From the NCBI GenBank assembly GCA_944381105.1, contig CALWJU010000016.1, positions 1 to 36,549 of the forward strand: a stretch of 36,549 nt of DNA, written 5' to 3'. A model generated the notes under the pieces. That model did no database searches. It saw only the letters and a program-made list of their open reading frames with translations, and was not told the origin of the DNA. This document shows positions 13,881-24,405 of this stretch, one piece after another. The first letter of the stretch is position 1. Each line of letters starts with the position of its first letter. The DNA is from an uncultured Clostridia bacterium (GTDB lineage: Bacteria; Bacillota; Clostridia; Christensenellales; UBA1242). Position numbers and translations under genes: made by a program.

Positions 13881-13955
13881 TCCCCAGTAGCTCAGTGGTG
13901 GAGCACTCGGCTGTTAACCGATAGGCCGTAGGTTCGAATCCTACCTGGGGAGCCA
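13881..13955 (+). tRNA. tRNA-Asn (anticodon GTT)
   Basis: 75 bases with encoded CCA. The acceptor stem TCCCCAG pairs with CTGGGGA. The D-arm GCTCAGTGGTGGAGC, the anticodon loop CTGTTAA with anticodon GTT, and the T-arm GTAGGTTCGAATCCTAC are all intact. A recombinase remnant on the opposite strand runs into its 3' end, so this tRNA was probably once an insertion site too. Confidence 0.96.
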
Positions 13956-14387
13956 ATAAGATGCACGACCATTAGTTTTAGAAATGCCTATATAAATGTC
14001 AAGTTCATTATTTTTATGAACAATGACGCAGGCAACAAATTCTTTAACTATTAGGTCGATGTTTTTATTTAGGTCGCAAATTTGCGACCTAATTTTTGTT
14101 TTTATAGCATTTTCATTAAATCCTATTGATTGGAATTTGCTTTCAACTATTTTCTTTTGCAAAAGTGTTTCTTGCTTATTCAGTCTAATAATTTCATCAT
14201 TAATTTCCTTAGCATAGCAACCATTCATTATAGCATCTATTAGCTTTTGTTTTTTAGTTGTTGTTTCTGATAATTCCTTTTCCAAAGGTGTTATATCTAC
14301 TTTGGCAGTTCTTTTTGCTTCGTCAGAGATTTTTTCTAAAATTTTGATACTTTTTAAATATTGATAATTTTTATTCCCTATATTTTG
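13941..14387 (-). pseudogene. C-terminal remnant of a probable large serine recombinase
   Basis: On the minus strand the frame is open for 148 codons from 14387, but it begins right after a stop and has no convincing start with ribosome-binding site; the first start-like codon is a TTG at 14285. The sequence is a coiled-coil type segment (KKQKLIDAIMNGCYAKEIND, EIIRLNKQETLLQKKIVE) followed by LIVKEFVACVIVHKNNELDIYIGI. This is the usual end of large serine recombinases (after the zinc ribbon), where the last part reads I-V-V-H-x-x-x-x-x-x-I. The catalytic N-terminal domain is missing. Its last three residues and stop are encoded inside tRNA-Asn, so the frame was cut or fused there. It is a relic of a second mobile element. 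Confidence 0.55.
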
Positions 14388-14607
14388 TTAACAATAAATT
14401 TAAACGAATAAAAATAGTTTAATAATTAGAAAAATAAATAAAATTAATGTTTTTTTATTTTTTTTAATATTTTGTTATATTTTTTTATTTTTTCATTATT
14501 TAAACATCTTTATTTGCTTCAATAAACTAGAAATAATAATTTACATTTTTAAAATTTTATTAACTATTTTTATAAATATATTTAATTTAATCAAATTTAG
14601 CCAAAAT
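14388..14607. other. Very AT-rich intergenic stretch
   Basis: Almost pure A/T with long T and A runs and no coding frame or clear hairpin. It may act as an UP element or a nucleoid-protein (silencer) target upstream of the giant surface gene, but this is inference. Confidence 0.4.
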
Positions 14608-14619
14608 TTGACAAATCAC

Positions 14620-14649
14620 TTGCTTAAAAGAGTAAAAAAGTGTTATTAT
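14620..14649 (+). promoter_or_regulatory. Probable promoter of the giant lipoprotein gene
   Basis: TTGCTT (14620-14625), an 18-base spacer and TATTAT (14644-14649), about 20 bases before the ATG with GGGTGGAG as ribosome-binding site. A TTGACA at 14608 is too far from this -10 but could pair with a weak AGTAAA. Confidence 0.45.
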
Positions 14650-14669
14650 GAAAATACTAAGGGTGGAGT

Positions 14670-17600
14670 ATGAAAAGGGTATTTTTATTATTGGCACTTT
14701 TGTTCTCGTCCGCTGTTTGTTTTACCGCATGCAACAGTGGTCCAAGCGTGCAGGGAGAATTTAATAGTTCTAGTTTTGTTTTGTCGGTAGATGAAACAAT
14801 CAATTTTTATGATGAATTTTCTGTAAAACGTGGGGCTAGTTTAGATGATATTACATTCTCATCTTCAAATGAACAAATTTTGTCTCCGCAAGATGACGGA
14901 AATTTTATAGGTTTATCAAGTGGCAGAGTAATTATCTTTGCTAATTACAATAATAAGTCATTTGCCCAAGCAAATGTAATGGTTAAATATCAATTTTCTA
15001 CTCCTACACAAATTAATATAGACTCAGATGGTGTGCTTACTTGGAGTCCATCCTATGCACAATCGCAAGGTGAAATGGTGCAAGCAAGCAAATATCTTCT
15101 TGAATATGCCGATATAACAGGCAATGAAAGTCCAAATATAGAAGACCTTGAATTTGTTAGGCAAGAAGTTGAAAATAGATTTTTGTTTGATACAGGTTCA
15201 TACTATGTTCGCCTTACAGCACTTGGTGAAGAGGATAGATATGTAGACTCATCAAACCCAAGTTCATATCAAATTATCAATGTAGGAGTTATGGGCATTG
15301 TTGAAAATTTAACGATGAACACTTCTACAAGCCCTTTAAATTATAACACAACAATTAGTTGGCAAGAAAAAGAATCAGGACTCTATGATGTTTATTTGAA
15401 CGGAATTTTAATATATGAAAATTTGGAAGAAAATTCTTTCTCATACAATTTTGATTTGACGGGTGAAGATGATACATTGAGATTAAGGATTATAGCAAAA
15501 GATGCAAGTGGAATCTTGCTTCCTACTGCAACGTCCGTTGAGATAGGTAAACTCACTGCCCCTGTAATTGAATACCAATCAGATGGAGAAAGTTACATAT
15601 ATTTTGAGGGGATAGATCATGCCAATAGTTATACAATGTACATAAACAATCTAGTATTAAACACTCAATATTATCAATATTTAGATAGTGAAATGATTGA
15701 TCCGATAACTTTTGAAGGAATGGCAGGAGGATTATACCGAATAAATGTTACTTCTATCGGAGGGAACAACGAGGGTTTATATCTGAACAGTGCTCCGTCA
15801 GAAGATATGCTCGTTGCGAAACTAGATACGCCTAATGTAGAGATTAGTTTTGAAGATGATAATGCCATATTGAATTTTAGCGAAACATCATATCAAAGTA
15901 GATATTTAGTATCATGGGCTGACAAAACTCAAATAGTAACAGGACAGAGTGCACAAATTGACCTTTCTGATCTTGCAAGCGATAATTATACTTTTACAAT
16001 AAAGGCTATTCCAAGTTTCGAAGATGGCGAGGTCATCCCTTACGAACTACTAGGACAAAGTACTCAAATAGTTATAGCGTCTGATGAATTCACCTACGAA
16101 TTGTCCATTCTTGGAGATATAACAGGAGTAACGCATGCGTTAGAAGAGGATAATATATCTCTTTTTGGCTTCAATGAAGTAAATAATGCAAACTTTTATC
16201 AAATTTATGTCAATAATATTCAAATTAGTAATGCCAATATAGATATTCAAAGAGGCTATGTTTATATTAGAATAAATAATTTATCAAATATTGCTCCAAT
16301 AGAAAATCAATACAATATTACAATCGTAGCAGGACGAAATAATGAGAGTGGACAAGAAATAGCACCAAGAAAAAGTTATTCTAAGACTCTAAGTATACTA
16401 GATATTGTCAGCGAAAGTGATGAGCAGACAAACGGATACTTTACATGGAATACGCTTGATAATCCATATGTTTACTATCAATATGAAATATTCTCAGCAG
16501 ATGAGACCTATAACATTACAAGTGAAGAACCAATATATAGTGGTGGAACAAGTGAAAATAGAACGGTTGAAGAATTAGACTATGGATATTATGTAATCAG
16601 GATATATTCTATCTCTACTGATAAAAATAACTATTTAGATTCTAACTTTTATGATAGTAACAACTACTTCGAGGGTAACTTCTTAGTATACCAGCAAATA
16701 GAATCTCCCAATGTTACATTTTCCGATGAAAATGGTTATAAGTTAAATATTACAAGCACCGAATTCACTGGTAGTTTTGAAATATTTATTGATGATAATG
16801 AAGAACCTGAGGGTACATTGCCTTTTGATCCTAGTTTGGAAATAGATGAGGTAGTTTATAACATAATAAATCAATTTGAAGAAGCAAGACGCTATACAAT
16901 AAGTGTAGTTGCAACCGCAGGTGATGAGTATGATGGCAATCTACATACAAATTCTCAGCCAACAATTTTATATGTAACAAGGCTTGATAGCCCTAATTTT
17001 GAGTTCAACTCTTCTGTTGAAAGAGGGGCAAGAAGGGAAGAGTTGGTAATTACAGAAGGGGAAAATGCTCTTTATCCTATAATTAAACTTGATGGCGTTA
17101 ATTATGAAAATGAAAACTCTTACACCTTAGATATTTCAAATTTTGCAACATTTGACGACAGTTTTGTATTGACTTTATCATATGTAGCAACTGAAAATAA
17201 TGGTAACGAATATTATTTAGATAGCCATGAGGCTAGCACTAACTTTAATAGATTGAACTATCCTAGAAATTTAGAATACAATAATGGTAATTTATCCTTT
17301 GACGGAGATGAACAGAGTGAGTATTACACAATAACCATAACACTTGTAAATTCAAGCAATGGCAATTATTATTATACATTTAATGAGGTAGACGTAAGTC
17401 TTGACTTGCAACAATTAATTGATACAAAATGCCAAGAAGATGCTTCTTTTGCTACTGCTTATAGGCAGGCAGAAAACGTTCAAGTCCAAATTTTTGCCTA
17501 CGCCAATGAAGAGACAGAAGATACTTACTATCTTCCATCTTTCTATGGTACCACAGTTGGAGGTGTAAATGTTCTTACTTTATATAGGCTTGAAGAGGCA

Positions 17601-20600
17601 AGTTTGAATTTTGATCCAAATACTCTAATTATTAGTTGGGAACAGGTAGCACCAAATACCACTTATGACATATATGTAGATGGTGTTTGCGTAAAAGAAA
17701 ATTTCTCAGGAGAAGACAATAATTCAAATTTATCATTGAACATCGCCGATTTAGGAGATATTGACTTTTTAACAGCAAAAGAGATATTTGTGATAGGAAA
17801 TAACAGTGGATATTTAAATTCTTCTCAGTCTAATACAATAACTATTAAACAACTCGCATCAATTATTAATATAAATGTAATAAATAATAATGGTCAATAT
17901 TCGGTTTCATTTAATATAAACTCTGATTTAAGTAATACCAACGCTGTATATGTAAATGGCAGTAGTGAGCATGTAAACTATATTGCAAACCAAAATAGTG
18001 GTAATTTCGATCTTAGCGACTTTTTGGAAAATGATTTTACTTTGCAAGTGATAGCATCAAACACAAAAGGAGACTCTTATTATATAAACTCTCAGACAAC
18101 TAACTTTAATTTAGGTGATTTAAATGATGTTGATTTTGAGGTAACTTTAAGCGAAAATATCTTATCTTGGAACAGGATTGTAAGCGATTTTGTAGGAAAT
18201 AATATAGATCCAATTATTTATGTAATCACAATAAATAATAATGATCATACCTATACAATTTCAACCTCGCAAACTTCATATAATCTTCAAGATATTGAAG
18301 AAGGAATTGGTGGAATTGTTCTTAGCGGAGATATTGATATAACAGTAAGAGCAGAGATTGCAAATAATTATTCGCTTTCACTATCCAGCGGACAAGCAAA
18401 GGGGTATTTCGGTAGCAAGCAAAGTGACATAATTGAAAGTGAAAAATTGTCTTCTATCAGCGAAATAAGTTACACTATTAATGATGGTGAAGATGAAAGT
18501 CTTTTAAATCAAAAAAAGAATGTTTATGTTGAATTATCTTGGCAAGATGAATGGACTGATAAGGAAAATATATCCTTTGAAGTAACTATCCATGACGGAG
18601 ACTCTGAGCAAATATTTATTGTAAGTGATGGTTCTATCAGCACAAATTATTCTCTTGTGAAAGAGGAAGAAAATTATATCTTAACTCTTCAAAATACAGC
18701 ATTAGGTTCTAAAAATATCTCGATTGATATAAGAGTATTATGTGAAAATTATGTTACAAGTCAACCTAGCACTATCGACATAGAAAGACTTAATCAAATT
18801 GAAAGTGCATCACTTGACCAAGAAGGAGTTTTGACAATAGTTGACGAACAAAATTGTTCTTACATTATGCAAATAAGTATTGCAGATAGACTTATTGAAG
18901 AGAGACTTTCTTTCGACAGTGATGAAAAATCAATAGACCTTATGGTAGAGGGAATGCTTGAAGATGTTTATGGACAATATACTATTACCATACTTTGTTA
19001 TGATGAAAATGGTACTAAATTGCCATCCAATAACACCTACATTGTAACAGGCACAAAACTTCAAGGAATTGTAAGTTCAGAAATAGACAATTATGGATTT
19101 GTAAATCTTCTTCTTTATTCTGATGATTTTACGAATTTAGTTTTCACTGCACGAACTCTTTATAATGGAAATTATGTTACCTGTGATGTTATGCCTGTTG
19201 CAACAGAATCTTTCAATGTGTATAAAATATATTTGCCTTCACTTATTGAAAGTTTTTCAGAAGAAATGTCCTTCCAAGAGGGAAATTACACATTTGAAAT
19301 AACAGTAAGAGAGCAGGGATATGTTCGCTCAGATTACTACCAATTTAGTTTTGATTATACTATTGAACAGACTTTACCAACATTGATAAGACAAGATTAC
19401 GTCAATGACTACATTACTTTAAATGTTAACGAAAATGACGATACAGTAGGAGTAACTTTAAAAGTAAGATATTCTAATGACTTAACAGAAGAAAGCGTGG
19501 CATACTTTACCTATGATGCAAGTGATATTAGAGGATATATCTATACTACTGAGAGCGGAGAACGATATTTTAGTACTGAAATGGACACTTCTCTTGATGG
19601 TGTAAGTTATATTGAATGTTATGCAATTAATTTGAATGAAATGCTTTCAAATTATGATTTTGGTTATTTTGAAATTGAAATAGTTCGAGTTGGTAGAGAT
19701 GACATTGTAAACATCTATGACCCTCATAACTTTGAATTTTATAAATTGAATAGAGTAATAGATGATGTAGAGAATGAAGATCTGCTTCATATAGATGGAA
19801 ACAATCTTGTATGGCGTTGGATAGCAGAAAGTAATTTTGCTTCAATCGACGATTTCAATGCAACTGCTTATTATGTAACATTTGAATCAATAGATGATAA
19901 TGAATCATTTAGGGTTTTAACTTTCTCTTCTGCACTTGATTTAAGTTCGATTGACCTTGTTGCAGGTAAGGCATATTATATAACGGTAACTGCTTTATCT
20001 AGTGCAAATAATATACTAGCGTCAAATGAAAGTCAAAATAGTTTGCAAACATTAAGATATACTCAGCCATTACCAATAGAGGTTGTGGAAGGGAAAATTG
20101 TATTTGATCAAGATGCTTTCCTTGGTTCTGAGTTCATGCAGGATATAATAAGTTATTTCAATGAGAGCAATCCGACATATTCACTTTTCTATACAATGGG
20201 AGAGAAAAATTATACATTGCCTTATTATTTCAATCTTTCACTTTTTGCCTCACAGATGATTACCCTTCATTTTACAGCATTAGATTCGACGGGGGCAGAA
20301 ACAAGTGTAAGTTATGATATGACTATTCCAGGATATATATTATTCCCAGATATAGAAATTCAAAACAACAATAGTTCTATATCTACGGAGACTAGTTTAT
20401 CATATATAGAACTTTTGCAAGAATATGCAGATACTCTACAAGGTTCAACAGAAGATTATGCAATTTATTTCAGACAGATGGCTCAATCGTTAAGTGAAAT
20501 TGAATATAATGGACTATCATCATGGTCAATGTTGTTTGATGATTACGGTAGAACTATTCCAGCAGGACAGTACGCAGTTTCACTCAGACATGAAGGTGGT

Positions 20601-23600
20601 GATGGAAGATATATCAATTCTTCGTATAGCCAATCAACAAATATCTATATAACCGCAGCACCATTGGTAACTTTAAGTCAACAAAGCGATAGAAATAATA
20701 ATTACTATATGGCTACTTTTGGAAATACTCAGACTTATATAAAAAATGACGATGGCATATATACAAGAGATTATGTTACAAGTTATAAGTTAATATTGCG
20801 TGAAAATGCTGACGTGGGAACGACATACAATGAAAGTATAGTATTTGATATTGTTTATAGTGATAGTCAATGGAATATATTCTATGGTGGACAGAACCTT
20901 TCTGGTGTAATAAGTAATGTAGATCTTACAGGTATGCCAGGCTTTGAGATAAACATGACAATTCTTAGGGAACAATATGATGCTATATCAGATACACCTC
21001 TTACTGTTAATACTCTTTTTAGAGTAGATGTTGTTTCATCTTCATCAGATAATGGTTATGTTTCAAATGGTAAAAGTGCAGTATTTTATGTTAGGTATCT
21101 TGACCTTCCAACTGATAGTATAACTTTCCAAGATGGAAGAATGACCATCAGGACAAACCTTGAAAGTTCGTCGTCAATCCTAATGAGGTATCTTGCTGTT
21201 GGTTCTGAGGTGGAGTCAATGCTGATACCAATCAATAATGGCATTGCCAATATTGACTTACCAAGAGAGGGACAATATCAATATATAATTTTGTCTCTAA
21301 ATGGATCAATTTCCTACAATACAATGAATGTAGAAAGTAAGAGTTATGCAACAGAGAATGTATATAAACTATCTTCGCCAGAACTTACGTCGCAAAACAA
21401 TAATCTTTACATTCAATATAATAGTACCGATTTTTCATATACACAAGACCAGTCATTACACTTTATGCTGGCAAATGATGTGTCGATTGAAGAAGGAGAT
21501 GATTACTATTATTCAAGCACTATTACGAGAGGGGATAGGTCTTACATAACATATTCAGTTGGTGCAGTTGATAGCGAAGGAAATCTAATCTATCCATCAG
21601 AGTTGAATGCACAGATATTCTATACTTATCTTTTGGGCAATAGTGGACAAATTCAATCTTCTGTCGCAAGTGGAGAGATAAGCCAACTTGCAGATTACGT
21701 ATGGACATTTATGGCTTTAAATGCTGATGGAACATATTCACAAGCGGTAATGTTATTTACATCTGATATCTCTCAGATTAATGCAAGAATGTTAAGTGTT
21801 GTTTCGCAAGAACCATATATTAGTAATGGTAATATTGTATGGGAGGCTGATGAACTGCCAATACTAGAAAATGGAGATATTCTTTACCAAGTTGAAGTGC
21901 TTTATTATAATAGAGTTGTTGGGGATAATGAATTAAATACAACCTATGATTACATTACAAGAGATACCTATTATACTAACAATACAATGCTTGATGCAAA
22001 ATATGTAAGTCAGGAATATGATTATTATACTATATCTGTATCTGCCGTTGCAGGTGTTGTCTCTGACGATGACAATAGGGCAATAACAACAATAGAAGAT
22101 GAAAAGTATTTACTCGTCGACAGCCTTTATTATGAGGGTGGGACTACACATGTGCTTAAAGGTAGAACTATGATGCTCGGAACGGCAACTCAACCTATTT
22201 CAAGGACAGAGACTCCTATACTTTCACCAAGCGAAAGCATAACAAATAATGGAGTTAGTGATGGTAATATTGTTTACTTCATTACAACTGATCAGTATGG
22301 AGGAGAGGTAATAAATGATTCAAGTTCGCAAGATGTATCTTCAAGGACACTTATCAGTGCGACCTATTCTCAATCTGGGCAAAATGTTACTGTACTGCTG
22401 AGCGGAAGTTTTACATATTCTCTAAGTTCTTCGTCGTCTACCTCAGAGCAAGGGAGATATATAATGGTAGTATTCACACCAGATGAAGGACAACTTGAAG
22501 GCGTTACAACTCTAAGCGTAAGTGTACAGATGTACTCAGAAACAGGCTTGCTTTCAAAGGCTCTTGTGATTGACAATATTTACAGACTAAGCAATTTTAC
22601 AGAAAGTTATTATGATATATTGTTGTCAGGAGAACAAACTGTGCTTGACTTTACAAATTATTTTAGATATGTTACAATTGCTGGAAGTTCTTCAAACTAT
22701 CAGATAGTGATATCTTACACTACAACAACCAATAATTATGAGTTGATTATCACAAGAGATAGTCCATCAAAATTATTTACAATAACTGACAACATGTTAA
22801 ATGTAACAGTTCAGGCACGAGATAACCAAACTGCAAGTACAACAAATAGGCTTAAAATACTTTATAGTGATTCGTTAGAGTTTATTGTTCAAACCACTAA
22901 CGTAAACGAAGATGGGCAAGATTTGATAAATATTACTTGGGACTCAGAACTTTATAGATTCGTTTGGAATTGGACAAATGGCGAAGAGGAAGATAATTAT
23001 GAATACTATGTAGAACTCGTCATGGATAATAGTCAAGAAATAACCGAAGTAACATCAAACAATTATTATATGCCAACTCAAAGAGGAACAATCACTAGTT
23101 TTTCAGTTAGAGCAAGGCAAATAAGTCAAGTAGGACAAGGTGGAGAAATTGAACTTTATATATTCAGTCAAGCGGTCAATTATACAAGCGGAAACATAGA
23201 ATATACTCTGTTTTCAGGTGGTGATGGAACCGAGGAAGATCCATATAGGATTTCTACTGATGAGGATTTCTACAACATTTCAAAACGAAACGTAGATGGT
23301 GGTCAATTCTATTTTATATTGACAAATAATATAACCATCGATAATGATATGCTTGAACAAGATGGGCATCTTATAATGGAAATATTCTATGGAAATCTCG
23401 ATGGAAATGATTACACAATAACGATAAATGCCGATAGAATGTATGATTTCGAAGGATATAGAGAAAATATAACAGGAATAGGAACTATTTCGTTTGAACA
23501 ATATTTCTCGATATTCAGAGAAATAGCCTTAAATGCAAGCATAAATAATGTAAATATCGATTTTATTATAGATACAACTACACTTGAAGGTTCGAATTTG

Positions 23601-24365
23601 ATTATTAGTCCACTTGCACTTGAAAATTATGGTTCTTTAAATAATATAACAATTTCAAATATATCTTTAACAAGATTGCAGGGTAGTGGAACTATTAACA
23701 ACGTGTTTGTTGGAGGAATTGTTGGTATAAATTATGGAACTATATCGTCATCCTCAAACAATGCTTCATTCACATACAATATGCCACAACTTTTAAATGT
23801 CAACTTTGGTTATGGAGCAATAGCAGTAATAAATACAAGCGAAGCAGGAAATAGCGGTGTTATATCAAATACTTTTAATAATGGTAATGTTTCTGTAAAT
23901 GTCCAAAGAGCCAATGTAAATATCTATTTAAGTGGAATTGTTATAAATAATTATTCTTCTTTAAGCATGGTGGGCAACAATGGAAATTTCACGCAATTAT
24001 CAACTGTAACGAATGCCTCATACTTTACAGGTATTTCACTTCTTAGCAATGGAGGAAGCATAAGTTATGCTTTCAACAATGGATTGTTCACAAGTTCGTC
24101 ATCGACATCACAAAACTTTGCAGGAATTTCTTACACTCTTGAAAGCGGACAGATAAATTATCTTGCTGATACCAGTGGCTATGCGATAGCAAGAATAAGT
24201 CAATCATCACCTCAGGATAATGGTGTAAATTATGCTTCTGTATCCTCTGGAACAGTATCAAATATTTCTACATCATCACTAGGGCAGGTTGATATTGATA
24301 TAGGTAATGGTTATCATTTTATCATAAGCCTTGTAAATGAAAGTTATTTTGCAACAATTGAATAA
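14670..24365 (+). CDS. Giant (3231-residue) surface lipoprotein with FN3-like repeats and C-terminal GLUG/beta-helix-like region
   Basis: The N-terminus (MKRVFLLLALLFSSAVCFTAC) is a lipoprotein signal with the lipidated cysteine in FTAC, so the protein is tethered to the outer face of the membrane. From about residue 110 to 2840 it is a chain of beta-sandwich modules of roughly 90-180 residues. Each opens with a linker such as KLTAPVIEY, KLDTPNVEI, RLDSPNFEF, RLEEASLNF or KLSSPELTS, followed by an x-L-x-W/F strand and Y-x-I-Y-V-N-G. That pattern resembles fibronectin type III domains in clostridial surface proteins; I count about 15 linkers. From about 2848, GDGTEEDPYRISTDEDFYNIS opens a different domain, and from about 2990 GLUG-like repeats appear (GGIVGINYGTISSSSNNASF). 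There is no LPXTG or C-terminal membrane helix. Adhesion or polymer binding is inference. The next gene, 40 bases on, also encodes a lipoprotein. Confidence 0.85.
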   Translation: MKRVFLLLALLFSSAVCFTACNSGPSVQGEFNSSSFVLSVDETINFYDEFSVKRGASLDDITFSSSNEQILSPQDDGNFIGLSSGRVIIFANYNNKSFAQANVMVKYQFSTPTQINIDSDGVLTWSPSYAQSQGEMVQASKYLLEYADITGNESPNIEDLEFVRQEVENRFLFDTGSYYVRLTALGEEDRYVDSSNPSSYQIINVGVMGIVENLTMNTSTSPLNYNTTISWQEKESGLYDVYLNGILIYENLEENSFSYNFDLTGEDDTLRLRIIAKDASGILLPTATSVEIGKLTAPVIEYQSDGESYIYFEGIDHANSYTMYINNLVLNTQYYQYLDSEMIDPITFEGMAGGLYRINVTSIGGNNEGLYLNSAPSEDMLVAKLDTPNVEISFEDDNAILNFSETSYQSRYLVSWADKTQIVTGQSAQIDLSDLASDNYTFTIKAIPSFEDGEVIPYELLGQSTQIVIASDEFTYELSILGDITGVTHALEEDNISLFGFNEVNNANFYQIYVNNIQISNANIDIQRGYVYIRINNLSNIAPIENQYNITIVAGRNNESGQEIAPRKSYSKTLSILDIVSESDEQTNGYFTWNTLDNPYVYYQYEIFSADETYNITSEEPIYSGGTSENRTVEELDYGYYVIRIYSISTDKNNYLDSNFYDSNNYFEGNFLVYQQIESPNVTFSDENGYKLNITSTEFTGSFEIFIDDNEEPEGTLPFDPSLEIDEVVYNIINQFEEARRYTISVVATAGDEYDGNLHTNSQPTILYVTRLDSPNFEFNSSVERGARREELVITEGENALYPIIKLDGVNYENENSYTLDISNFATFDDSFVLTLSYVATENNGNEYYLDSHEASTNFNRLNYPRNLEYNNGNLSFDGDEQSEYYTITITLVNSSNGNYYYTFNEVDVSLDLQQLIDTKCQEDASFATAYRQAENVQVQIFAYANEETEDTYYLPSFYGTTVGGVNVLTLYRLEEASLNFDPNTLIISWEQVAPNTTYDIYVDGVCVKENFSGEDNNSNLSLNIADLGDIDFLTAKEIFVIGNNSGYLNSSQSNTITIKQLASIININVINNNGQYSVSFNINSDLSNTNAVYVNGSSEHVNYIANQNSGNFDLSDFLENDFTLQVIASNTKGDSYYINSQTTNFNLGDLNDVDFEVTLSENILSWNRIVSDFVGNNIDPIIYVITINNNDHTYTISTSQTSYNLQDIEEGIGGIVLSGDIDITVRAEIANNYSLSLSSGQAKGYFGSKQSDIIESEKLSSISEISYTINDGEDESLLNQKKNVYVELSWQDEWTDKENISFEVTIHDGDSEQIFIVSDGSISTNYSLVKEEENYILTLQNTALGSKNISIDIRVLCENYVTSQPSTIDIERLNQIESASLDQEGVLTIVDEQNCSYIMQISIADRLIEERLSFDSDEKSIDLMVEGMLEDVYGQYTITILCYDENGTKLPSNNTYIVTGTKLQGIVSSEIDNYGFVNLLLYSDDFTNLVFTARTLYNGNYVTCDVMPVATESFNVYKIYLPSLIESFSEEMSFQEGNYTFEITVREQGYVRSDYYQFSFDYTIEQTLPTLIRQDYVNDYITLNVNENDDTVGVTLKVRYSNDLTEESVAYFTYDASDIRGYIYTTESGERYFSTEMDTSLDGVSYIECYAINLNEMLSNYDFGYFEIEIVRVGRDDIVNIYDPHNFEFYKLNRVIDDVENEDLLHIDGNNLVWRWIAESNFASIDDFNATAYYVTFESIDDNESFRVLTFSSALDLSSIDLVAGKAYYITVTALSSANNILASNESQNSLQTLRYTQPLPIEVVEGKIVFDQDAFLGSEFMQDIISYFNESNPTYSLFYTMGEKNYTLPYYFNLSLFASQMITLHFTALDSTGAETSVSYDMTIPGYILFPDIEIQNNNSSISTETSLSYIELLQEYADTLQGSTEDYAIYFRQMAQSLSEIEYNGLSSWSMLFDDYGRTIPAGQYAVSLRHEGGDGRYINSSYSQSTNIYITAAPLVTLSQQSDRNNNYYMATFGNTQTYIKNDDGIYTRDYVTSYKLILRENADVGTTYNESIVFDIVYSDSQWNIFYGGQNLSGVISNVDLTGMPGFEINMTILREQYDAISDTPLTVNTLFRVDVVSSSSDNGYVSNGKSAVFYVRYLDLPTDSITFQDGRMTIRTNLESSSSILMRYLAVGSEVESMLIPINNGIANIDLPREGQYQYIILSLNGSISYNTMNVESKSYATENVYKLSSPELTSQNNNLYIQYNSTDFSYTQDQSLHFMLANDVSIEEGDDYYYSSTITRGDRSYITYSVGAVDSEGNLIYPSELNAQIFYTYLLGNSGQIQSSVASGEISQLADYVWTFMALNADGTYSQAVMLFTSDISQINARMLSVVSQEPYISNGNIVWEADELPILENGDILYQVEVLYYNRVVGDNELNTTYDYITRDTYYTNNTMLDAKYVSQEYDYYTISVSAVAGVVSDDDNRAITTIEDEKYLLVDSLYYEGGTTHVLKGRTMMLGTATQPISRTETPILSPSESITNNGVSDGNIVYFITTDQYGGEVINDSSSQDVSSRTLISATYSQSGQNVTVLLSGSFTYSLSSSSSTSEQGRYIMVVFTPDEGQLEGVTTLSVSVQMYSETGLLSKALVIDNIYRLSNFTESYYDILLSGEQTVLDFTNYFRYVTIAGSSSNYQIVISYTTTTNNYELIITRDSPSKLFTITDNMLNVTVQARDNQTASTTNRLKILYSDSLEFIVQTTNVNEDGQDLINITWDSELYRFVWNWTNGEEEDNYEYYVELVMDNSQEITEVTSNNYYMPTQRGTITSFSVRARQISQVGQGGEIELYIFSQAVNYTSGNIEYTLFSGGDGTEEDPYRISTDEDFYNISKRNVDGGQFYFILTNNITIDNDMLEQDGHLIMEIFYGNLDGNDYTITINADRMYDFEGYRENITGIGTISFEQYFSIFREIALNASINNVNIDFIIDTTTLEGSNLIISPLALENYGSLNNITISNISLTRLQGSGTINNVFVGGIVGINYGTISSSSNNASFTYNMPQLLNVNFGYGAIAVINTSEAGNSGVISNTFNNGNVSVNVQRANVNIYLSGIVINNYSSLSMVGNNGNFTQLSTVTNASYFTGISLLSNGGSISYAFNNGLFTSSSSTSQNFAGISYTLESGQINYLADTSGYAIARISQSSPQDNGVNYASVSSGTVSNISTSSLGQVDIDIGNGYHFIISLVNESYFATIE

Positions 24366-24405
24366 TAATGTTTTAAAATAGCAATAAAGAGAATATCATA
24401 TATCT

